The notes under the pieces are model-generated. The model did no database searches, was not told the origin of the DNA, and was given only the letters and a program-made list of their open reading frames with translations. This document shows positions 1 to 5,654 of a DNA stretch of 12,954 nt, piece after piece. Made by a program: the position numbers and the translations under genes. Position 1 is the first letter of the stretch, and each line of letters opens with the position of its first letter. Source of the stretch: UBA5026 sp949065595. GTDB taxonomy: Bacteria > Bacillota_I > Bacilli_A > RF39 > UBA660. The stretch is taken from contig CARSXK010000027.1 of NCBI GenBank assembly GCA_949065595.1, forward strand, positions 1 to 12,954, read 5' to 3'.

Positions 1-11
1 TAATCAATAGA

Positions 12-38
12 AAACCCATAGAAAAAATCTATGGGTTT
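12..38. terminator. Perfect 11-bp hairpin, probable terminator of an upstream gene
   Basis: AAACCCATAGA (12-22) and TCTATGGGTTT (28-38) pair perfectly around a five-A loop. Only short T runs follow: GTTTGTCT on the plus strand and TTTTCTATT on the minus strand. A second small hairpin, AAAAGC/GCTTTT with loop ATTT (52-67), is followed by a T-rich stretch on the plus strand. Together they look like the transcription barrier between an unseen left neighbour and the methyltransferase gene. The direction cannot be decided. Confidence 0.5.
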
Positions 39-187
39 GTCTACACTCTGAAAAAGCATTTGCTTTTGGTTTCATTTTTTCTTTTGATTTTGGCATGCGC
101 GTTTGCAAAATTTTAAAGATGGTTGTTGATTTGCTTTTTCCATTATGTTGTTTTTTGATTCTAGTAGTATCTTTTCCATTTGCCAAA

Positions 188-196
188 TGTTATAAT
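188..196 (+). promoter_or_regulatory. Extended -10 promoter element of the RlmD-type gene
   Basis: TG-T-TATAAT is a perfect -10 with the TGn extension; no good -35 is visible near 168-173. A start 7 nt downstream would fall on A203, the first base of the ribosome site AGGTGG (203-208), giving a 12-nt leader. The same arrangement precedes the pilin-like gene and rnhB, which raises confidence that it is functional. Confidence 0.55.
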
Positions 197-214
197 ACGA
201 ATAGGTGGTTTTTT

Positions 215-1444
215 ATGGAAAAACAGTATAAAATTGAAAAATTGGATCATCAAGGACGTGGTATGATTAAGGAAGATGGTTTGGTTATTTTTGTGGAAAA
301 TGCTTTACCAAACGAAACTGTAAAAATTACAATTACCAAAGAAAAGAAAAATTTAAAAGAAGCGGTTGTAACCAAATATGAAAACTTGAGTTCCACTCGA
401 ATACAACCATTTTGTCCATATTATAGTTTATGTGGTGGATGTCATATTATGCATATACCATATGAAAAACAGCTAGAGTGGAAAGAACAAAAAGTAAAAG
501 AAATTATGCAGAAATTTATGGATGCTTCCATTGATTTTCCAATGGATTCTATTGTCGCATCGGAAGAGAAAAATTATAGAAATAAAGCAACATTTCAAGT
601 GAAAGAAAAAATAGGTTACTTTGGAAGAAAAAGCAATCATTTGATTCCGATTGAACATTGTGATATTGTGGATTTTAAAATCAATCAGTTACTTCCTATT
701 ATTTCCAAATTGGAGATTGGAAATTGTTCTCAAATTATTGTAAGGGCAAGTAAAAATACAGACCAAACTATGGTAGTATTTCAAACGGAAGGAAAGATAG
801 ATGTACATGATGTAATAGAAAAATTAGGACCACATGTATCTTCTATCTATATCAAGCAAAAACAGTTTAAATGTATCTATGGAACACCATATATTGAAGA
901 AAAAATAGGAGATATTCGATTCAAGATTTCACCAGATTCCTTTTTTCAAATCAATACCAATCAGGCAAAAAAACTATATGATATCATTTTAGCGTATGCA
1001 TCTTTAAAATCGCATGAAACAGTTTTAGATTTATATTGTGGAACAGGTTCAATAGGTCTTTATTTAAGTCAATATTGTCATAAAGTATATGGAATTGAAA
1101 TCAATGAGCAAGCGATTAAGGATGCAAAGGAAAACCAAAAATACAATCATATGGATAATTTAGAGTTTGTATGTGGAGATGTCTCACATCTAGTAAACAG
1201 TATTCATGAAATATATGATGTGGTAATCGTAGATCCACCACGTAGTGGGCTTAATTCGAATACAATTGCTTATTTAAAAAGGAGTCAAGCCAAACGTATC
1301 GTATATGTATCTTGTGATCCTATTACTTGCGCAAGAGACTTAAATCAATTAAAGGATGTTTATCGCATAGAAAAGTTAACTCCAGTCGATATGTTTCCCC
1401 AAACATACCATGTGGAATGTGTATGCATGTTAAATAGACGATAA
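215..1444 (+). CDS. rlmD: 23S rRNA m5U methyltransferase, RlmD/RlmCD (TrmA/RumA) family
   Basis: A 409-residue SAM-dependent enzyme predicted to make 5-methyluridine in 23S rRNA. An N-terminal TRAM-like RNA-binding region (about 1-58) comes first. Then come C67-x5-C73-x2-C76 and C149 in IEHC, the four-cysteine [4Fe-4S] signature of RumA-type enzymes. The SAM-binding motif VLDLYCGTGSIG starts at 270, DPPRSG at 340-345, the nucleophilic cysteine of SCDP at 367, and HVECV near the C-terminus carries the likely general base E401. The frame is open upstream to 95, but ATG 215 is preferred: AGGTGG at 203-208 precedes it and the protein then begins at the TRAM domain. The gene stands alone, preceded by an extended -10. 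Whether it modifies one uridine (RlmD) or two (RlmCD, the usual Bacillota enzyme) cannot be read from sequence. Family call firm; symbol provisional. Confidence 0.93.
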   Translation: MEKQYKIEKLDHQGRGMIKEDGLVIFVENALPNETVKITITKEKKNLKEAVVTKYENLSSTRIQPFCPYYSLCGGCHIMHIPYEKQLEWKEQKVKEIMQKFMDASIDFPMDSIVASEEKNYRNKATFQVKEKIGYFGRKSNHLIPIEHCDIVDFKINQLLPIISKLEIGNCSQIIVRASKNTDQTMVVFQTEGKIDVHDVIEKLGPHVSSIYIKQKQFKCIYGTPYIEEKIGDIRFKISPDSFFQINTNQAKKLYDIILAYASLKSHETVLDLYCGTGSIGLYLSQYCHKVYGIEINEQAIKDAKENQKYNHMDNLEFVCGDVSHLVNSIHEIYDVVIVDPPRSGLNSNTIAYLKRSQAKRIVYVSCDPITCARDLNQLKDVYRIEKLTPVDMFPQTYHVECVCMLNRR

Positions 1445-1644
1445 ACCCTTATAAATACTGGGAAAATCAACTGTTCATTAAGGGTCGAAAAAATGGTAAA
1501 AAAACGTTAAAAAATTGATATTCTGAGTAATTTTTGAAAAAAATATTATAGAGGTTGTCTGTGGAGAATATGTTTCATCATACCACTTTAAGTGATATGT
1601 GTTGTATAGTTAAAAATTATTTAAATAATATATGGAGAAAGAAA

Positions 1645-1946
1645 ATGAACAAAGATAGAATTAGATTCAAACAAGATGATTATCATTTAGATGAAATAGA
1701 TAAAATAGAAAACATTGAATGGTGTATAGAAAAATATGGATGTGGTCCAACCTCAATAGCGAATATTTTAATAAATTTTGGGTTCAATATCAATCCAATA
1801 TATACAAAAAATTTTATTTGATAAAGAAGGAAAATTTGATGATATTTAGTTTAGAAATAGAGGTATAAATGATAAAGGGTTGTTTATTGTTTGGATAGAT
1901 TAATAGAAGAAGATGGTTATAATATTGAATATAAAATAGTTAAAAT
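1645..1946 (+). pseudogene. Decayed C39-like (papain-fold) cysteine peptidase, interrupted by the IS
   Basis: From ATG 1645 (GGAG at 1634-1637) 58 codons are open, to a TGA at 1819-1821. They contain YGCGPTSIANILINFG, the active-site cysteine block of the Peptidase_C39-like/C39_2 families (C33). A one-base shift in the A-run near 1808-1813 restores a related reading (ILFDKEGKFDDI), which meets a TAG near 1847. A second shift near 1890 restores LDRLIEEDGYNIEYKIVKI up to the IS end. So at least two frameshifts, one nonsense codon and the IS break it. The region that should hold the catalytic histidine is absent: beyond the IS only 8 bp remain before the next gene's stop. It was probably a secreted or cytosolic cysteine protease; no function should be expected now. 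Confidence 0.72.
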
Positions 1947-1965
1947 AACGCGTTGTGCTAGTTAA
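1947..1965 (+). repeat. Left terminal inverted repeat of the IS
   Basis: AACGCGTTGTGCTAGTTAA matches the right end exactly in reverse complement; the T at 1946 also matches. The outer AACGCGTT is itself an 8-bp palindrome. Confidence 0.88.
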
Positions 1966-1980
1966 TTTTAAGGAATAGAA

Positions 1981-2047
1981 AAATCATTCAAAAAGTGGTA
2001 CTTTATATTTGAGAATAATATAAAGGAAGTACCAAAATGAATGATTT
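1981..2047 (+). promoter_or_regulatory. Long hairpin enclosing the transposase ribosome site and start codon
   Basis: Three nested stems can form in the mRNA. The outer stem is AAATCATTCA (1981-1990) with TGAATGATTT (2038-2047), 10 bp. The middle stem is TGGTACTT (1996-2003) with AAGTACCA (2027-2034), 8 bp. The inner stem is TATATT (2004-2009) with AATATA (2017-2022), 6 bp, and the apical loop is 2010-2016. The Shine-Dalgarno AAGG (2023-2026) is the bulge between inner and middle stems, and the start codon (2037-2039) sits at the junction of the internal loop and outer stem. Sequestering tnp translation in read-through RNA is known for IS10 and IS50; applying it here is inference. Confidence 0.7.
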
Positions 2048-2939
2048 ATTAAATAATACCACAAAACCACAAAATATAGAAGAACTTTACTATCAAATTT
2101 TAAAAATTGTAGAAACCTTATATGACAACAATATTCCAAGCAATATAAAAAATAGGAAAAATAAGAATAAAGCAAAAATGAAAGATGCAGAAATCATATC
2201 TATCCAATTATTAATAGAAAGTTTAGGGAATACTCAAAATTCAGGATATTTATACTTGAAAGCAAATTATCCTAACCTTACAAATTATGTAGAACGTTCT
2301 AGATTTAATAGACTTGTTTCCGCATTATTTACTGTAATCAAAACTATTCGTACTAAAATGCCTAGAAATGAGAATAGTGAATGTAAAATAGTAGATAGTT
2401 TTCCACTTGTAGTAAATAAATTTGGTAGAGCGCATTTTGGAAAAAGATTAAGGGAATACTCAAGTTATGGCTACTGTGCAAGCAAGAAAGAAACATATTA
2501 TGGAATGAAAGTCCATGTGGTTACAGATTTATATGGAAATCCAATAGATTATTTATTAACAAAGGCTAGTGTTGATGATAGAGATGCCTTATATGAACTT
2601 TCAGACATGGTAAACATTCAAACTTTATTTGATGATAAAGGCTATGTAGGAAATGTATGTGAAGAATTGAAAAAGGAAAAAGGAATTAATTTGTATGCAT
2701 TAAAAAGAGGTAATAGTAAAAAACCATTACCTAAGCCCTTTAGAAATATGATTTCAAAATTTAGAAGAAGAATAGAATCTACATTCAATCAACTTGTAGA
2801 ACACTTTGATATAGAACGCGTGAGAGCTAATTCTATGTTTGGACTTTCTACAATGCTCGAAATTAAATTCTTATGTTTCAATATATTAGCTTATATTGCT
2901 GGCTCTACAGCCATATCCCATGTTTTAAATTTTAACTAG
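2037..2939 (+). CDS. IS982-family DDE transposase
   Basis: A 300-residue, apparently intact transposase that cuts and joins the ends of its own element. Catalytic residues fit IS982: D120 in VDSFP, D200 in DDKGY, and E247 in RRRIESTFNQL. The GYCASKKETYYGMKVH stretch (145-160), followed by a GNPIDYLLT segment, is diagnostic of the family. The N-terminal ~110 residues are basic and probably bind DNA. The start is ATG 2037 after AAGGAAG (2023-2029), both inside a hairpin that may limit translation. The stop lies within the right inverted repeat. The length is normal for the family and no frameshift is seen. Confidence 0.93.
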   Translation: MNDLLNNTTKPQNIEELYYQILKIVETLYDNNIPSNIKNRKNKNKAKMKDAEIISIQLLIESLGNTQNSGYLYLKANYPNLTNYVERSRFNRLVSALFTVIKTIRTKMPRNENSECKIVDSFPLVVNKFGRAHFGKRLREYSSYGYCASKKETYYGMKVHVVTDLYGNPIDYLLTKASVDDRDALYELSDMVNIQTLFDDKGYVGNVCEELKKEKGINLYALKRGNSKKPLPKPFRNMISKFRRRIESTFNQLVEHFDIERVRANSMFGLSTMLEIKFLCFNILAYIAGSTAISHVLNFN

Positions 2940-2951
2940 CACAACGCGTTA
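2932..2951 (-). repeat. Right terminal inverted repeat of the IS
   Basis: TTAACTAGCACAACGCGTTA is the exact reverse complement of the left end with its flanking T. The transposase stop codon TAG (2937-2939) lies inside this repeat, so the last coding bases are also the transposase binding end. Confidence 0.88.
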
Positions 2952-2957
2952 AATTAT

Positions 2958-3776
2958 TTATTTTTTATATCTTTTTGCTCCAAATATTTCTTCTATTATT
3001 TGTGGATTATGAATTAAATATTGGGACATATAATTGCTTACTTGTTTTAAATTCGCTACAGAAATTTTCTTATTATAAACTAAATCTATAGGAATAAACT
3101 TACTTCCCATTAAAGCAATCGATTTTACACCATTTATATAAAATTCTTTCTCATATGTATAGGGACGATTCTCCCATCTATAAATACCATTATAAACACC
3201 ATTTTCAAAACAATTTTCGTCTGTAAAAACGTTTTCCAAATGATACCCAGCGAAGGTTTTAGAATTAACAAACGCACCATTATTATAATAACCCTTTTTT
3301 TCCTTTACAAACATAAAACTGCTATCCGCTCCAATAACCGCGTAAAGTTTTTTCAAATGTATTTTTTTCCCTAAAAATAAAGATGATTTTGTTATTTTTA
3401 AGGGTTCAAAAAGTAACTTCGTATTAATATATGTAATCTTATGATTTTTTACCTCTATTACTGAATCTTTTGAAGGTAATGGTGCTTCTACACTTGATTG
3501 AGTGGACTTTTCTTCATTTTTTCTATCCCATTCAGCGTCTTTTTCATAAAGAATAATACCATATTTTAATTTCTTATCTACTTCTGCTCTTCTTTTTGGA
3601 TCTAATAGTATTTCTGCCGCATTTAAAAATACACTTTGTAGGCATTCACCATCAGCATTTTTTCTATTTTCATCTGTGCCACAATTTCTTTCTATTTGTT
3701 TTTTTAATGCTTCTTTTATTTCTTCTTTTGTTGCTACTTGCTTTACTCCTAATATAGCATATGGATTATAAATCAT
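2958..3776 (-). CDS. Unrecognised protein with J-like N-terminal domain lacking HPD
   Basis: A 272-residue protein. Residues 3-70 read like a divergent J domain: NPYAILGVKQVATKEEIKEA for helices I/II, and FLNAAEILLDPKRRAEVDKK for helices III/IV. The HPD tripeptide that stimulates DnaK ATPase is missing; the loop reads ERNCGTDENRK instead. After a charged, Ser-rich linker (about 80-105), residues 106-272 form a probably beta-rich domain with many Tyr, Phe and Gly, which I do not recognise. There is no signal peptide or membrane segment, so it is probably cytosolic. Start ATG 3776 is well supported by AGGAGGG (3784-3790, 7-nt spacing) and the promoter at 3800-3827. It faces the decayed peptidase and the IS, in an accessory region. 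A chaperone role is doubtful without HPD; J-like domains can also be protein-binding scaffolds. Confidence 0.7.
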   Translation of the reverse strand: MIYNPYAILGVKQVATKEEIKEALKKQIERNCGTDENRKNADGECLQSVFLNAAEILLDPKRRAEVDKKLKYGIILYEKDAEWDRKNEEKSTQSSVEAPLPSKDSVIEVKNHKITYINTKLLFEPLKITKSSLFLGKKIHLKKLYAVIGADSSFMFVKEKKGYYNNGAFVNSKTFAGYHLENVFTDENCFENGVYNGIYRWENRPYTYEKEFYINGVKSIALMGSKFIPIDLVYNKKISVANLKQVSNYMSQYLIHNPQIIEEIFGAKRYKK

Positions 3777-3799
3777 TTTTAATCCCTCCTATAGTTCAT

Positions 3800-3827
3800 A
3801 TTCTATCAAAATATATGAAAATGTCAA
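3800..3827 (-). promoter_or_regulatory. Sigma-A type promoter of the J-like gene
   Basis: On the minus strand TTGACA (3827-3822), a 16-nt spacer and TAGAAT (3805-3800) are seen, with a TGA just before the -10 (extended form). A start near 3792-3795 would give a leader of about 16-19 nt ending in AGGAGGG. Confidence 0.75.
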
Positions 3828-4197
3828 TGAAATATATGCAAATGGGGAATCACCTTGTGATAACGTGATTTTACAGTAAATGGGAATTAAATCATTAAAA
3901 TTAAGAACAGTAAATAGAAATAAGCTCCAACTTATATAAATATTTTCATTAATGATATTAATAGAACTTTATTTTTAAATCTGTTATCGGATGAACTAAA
4001 AACATTTATAGATTTTTTGTATAAATATTTTAATATTATATAGCACGTTAGTTGACTTAATCATTTAGGAAAATGAAACTATTTATCTATAAACTATAAC
4101 TGTTTGTTTAAAGAATAAAGAAATAAAACGAATATTTTACGAGAAAATATTTACCTCAATTATCAATTCTATACAAATGAAAAGAAATAAACCAACG

Positions 4198-4224
4198 AAA
4201 AAACAGAAGAAATTTCTTCCGTTT
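4198..4224 (-). terminator. Probable intrinsic terminator of the pilin-like gene
   Basis: On the minus strand AAACGGAAGA pairs with TCTTCTGTTT (10 bp with one G-U) around an AATT loop and runs into six T (4203-4198). It lies about 214 nt beyond the pilin-like stop. On the plus strand the same hairpin has an A/C mismatch, so the minus orientation is favoured. Confidence 0.6.
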
Positions 4225-4437
4225 CTTTGTTAGCAAATCAACCAACTACTTTAAAACATTCATATAAAGAAACTTAATCGTGAAAATATGTACAATTTTA
4301 TTGAATAGATTTTCACCTATCTAATATAATACTCCTGAAATTTAACCATAAAATTATAAATCAGAATTAAAATGAGAACCTTCACTTCAATAGAATCCGT
4401 TATTTTCATTTTGTAATAATAAAACAAAATATATCAT

Positions 4438-5610
4438 TTATTCAAAAACATAAGGACTGATTGATTTTCCATCCCCTTTTATAATATGAGTACTTGCCTT
4501 GATTTCAATGACAGGATAGATATAATGAATGGAACTAGAATCCGCTCTATCCAATATTCCATTGGCATTCAAATACCATATTTTGGTTCCATCAGTATTA
4601 ATTGTCCAAGTATTTTTTTCTTTCCATAATTCATATAAATAATTTTGTTGCTTACAGGTATCAGAAAAGATATTTTCATGACATATTAAATCAGTTGTTG
4701 CACCAATATAATCACTAATAGAAGGTAGGCCAATTTTAACATATGCTGTTCTTCCACTTTCTAAAGATTTTAATACAGAATAAGATACATTCTCTGTTAT
4801 CTTTCCCACATTCCATAATTGATTGGTTTGTATTTTGGATTGATTGATAACAATTCCATTGGCGCTACTATTAAAATAATTTTCTAATTGGCTAGTTGTT
4901 ACACTCGCATTTTCAAACAAAACACCATTGTCATTGTCCCAAGCATTGGGTATCGGCGTGGTTCCCATAAGACGTATATTCCCAGTTATTTTATCGATGC
5001 TTAAAATTCGATATACTTCATTTCCACCACTTAATTTTGCATAATTGTCTACTGCACTACCTCTAAAAACATAACGATCTCCTTCATCATAGAATCCAGT
5101 AGTTGTTTGGCCTTCCGTTTTAATTAAATTATGCTCTGCATAACTTTCAATAATGGCACTTGCAGAAGATACAATCATGTTCTGCTCTATTCTTTCCCAA
5201 GTATTATTTTCAAATTGATATATCAAACCATTCATTATTACATCACGACAAGCCGATTCAATATAATGATACTGATATTGTTCAATTGTATCATCATAAG
5301 CGATAGTAACACAGCCATTCATGGGTGTTTTATCTCTTGGATCTTGTAAATTACTTTTTTGCAAATATTCAGAAGATATCAAAGAAGATAATGGAATTGC
5401 AATTGTATTTAAATGGGTAGAATCCAATAGTTCCATATGATCATTTGCCCATTTTTCACCAGTTTCTTCAATGTCTCGTACTTGCACTTCATACAAATTT
5501 TGTTTTGACTTTTTCACACTATTCATAATGGTTGGAAAAACAATCAAAGCAACGACACCAATAATAGCAATGACTGCTAATAATTCAATTAATGTAAAAC
5601 CTTTTTTCAT
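4438..5610 (-). CDS. Prepilin-like (type IV pseudopilin) protein with large C-terminal domain
   Basis: A 390-residue protein starting with a classic class III signal: MKKG/FTLIELLAVIAIIG. Prepilin peptidase would cut after G4, leaving a methylatable F and E5 in the mature form, followed by a hydrophobic helix to about residue 30. Residues 31-125 look like a small pseudopilin head (ComGC/PilE-like) with C100 and C121 likely forming the disulfide loop. From about 170 a second domain begins (EVYRILSIDKITGNIRLMG ... IYPVIEIKASTHIIKGDGKS) with another close cysteine pair, C310 and C319. I recall similar tails in gut Firmicutes surface proteins but cannot name the domain. It should be assembled in, or anchored to, the membrane with the tail outside. 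It follows the PBP gene by 44 nt but has its own promoter; the ribosome site is AGGTGAG at 5614-5620. No pilus ATPase, platform or peptidase gene is in view. Confidence 0.82.
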   Translation of the reverse strand: MKKGFTLIELLAVIAIIGVVALIVFPTIMNSVKKSKQNLYEVQVRDIEETGEKWANDHMELLDSTHLNTIAIPLSSLISSEYLQKSNLQDPRDKTPMNGCVTIAYDDTIEQYQYHYIESACRDVIMNGLIYQFENNTWERIEQNMIVSSASAIIESYAEHNLIKTEGQTTTGFYDEGDRYVFRGSAVDNYAKLSGGNEVYRILSIDKITGNIRLMGTTPIPNAWDNDNGVLFENASVTTSQLENYFNSSANGIVINQSKIQTNQLWNVGKITENVSYSVLKSLESGRTAYVKIGLPSISDYIGATTDLICHENIFSDTCKQQNYLYELWKEKNTWTINTDGTKIWYLNANGILDRADSSSIHYIYPVIEIKASTHIIKGDGKSISPYVFE

Positions 5611-5625
5611 ACTCTCACCTTTTTT

Positions 5626-5654
5626 ATTGTAACATAATCTCTTTTCATCGTAAA
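5626..5654 (-). promoter_or_regulatory. Promoter of the pilin-like gene
   Basis: On the minus strand TTTACG (5654-5649), a 17-nt spacer and TACAAT (5631-5626), preceded by TGT (extended -10). The -35 begins directly after the PBP stop codon (5655-5657). A start 6 nt past the -10 is A5620, the first base of AGGTGAG, giving a 10-nt leader. The pilin-like gene can thus be expressed apart from the division operon. Confidence 0.65.

Larger units (their letters stand above)
1948..2949 (+). mobile_element. Complete IS982-family insertion sequence, about 1.0 kb
   Basis: The element is bounded by inverted repeats matching over 19-20 bp (ACGCGTTGTGCTAGTTAA at the left, its reverse complement at the right) and contains one intact transposase. 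Ends beginning AC fit the IS982 family. A TA lies directly outside both ends. Reading further, TAAAATA (left) and TAAATTA (right) form a 7-bp flanking repeat with one mismatch, so the target duplication is ambiguous. It sits in the peptidase pseudogene, 8 bp from the stop of the convergent J-like gene. The intact ORF and near-perfect ends suggest recent arrival or continuing activity. Confidence 0.85.
3777..4437. other. 661-bp stretch without a recognisable gene
   Basis: It holds the promoter of the J-like gene at one end and the 3' region of the pilin-like gene at the other. No ORF with a ribosome site and no tRNA was seen. Visible structure: ATCAC-CTT-GTGAT (in 3850-3863), the minus-strand terminator at 4198-4224, an 8-bp inverted repeat GTGAAAAT/ATTTTCAC (4280-4287 and 4309-4316), and a plus-strand promoter-like pair TTGAAT (4301-4306), 18 nt, TATAAT (4325-4330) with no plus-strand gene after it. 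Composition is very AT-rich, so these weak signals may be chance. It may be eroded accessory DNA. Confidence 0.5.

Noticed and set aside
4..186. Minus-strand 60-codon frame left of rlmD
   Set aside because: It would start with TTG without a ribosome site and its end reads through the hairpin at 12-38, so it looks like translated terminator.
95..214. 40-residue hydrophobic N-terminal extension of the RlmD-type protein
   Set aside because: ATG 215 has AGGTGG in place and gives the normal TRAM start; the extension would put a membrane-like helix on a cytosolic rRNA enzyme.
1445..1485. ACCCTTA/TAAGGGT inverted repeat after rlmD as a terminator
   Set aside because: The loop is nearly 30 nt and no T run follows on the plus strand.
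1515..1549. TTGATA and TATTAT as a promoter for the peptidase gene
   Set aside because: The spacer is 23 nt, too long for a sigma-A promoter, in very AT-rich DNA.
1555..1644. Longer start for the peptidase remnant
   Set aside because: No ribosome site precedes 1555, while GGAG precedes ATG 1645, and the extra residues add no recognisable domain.
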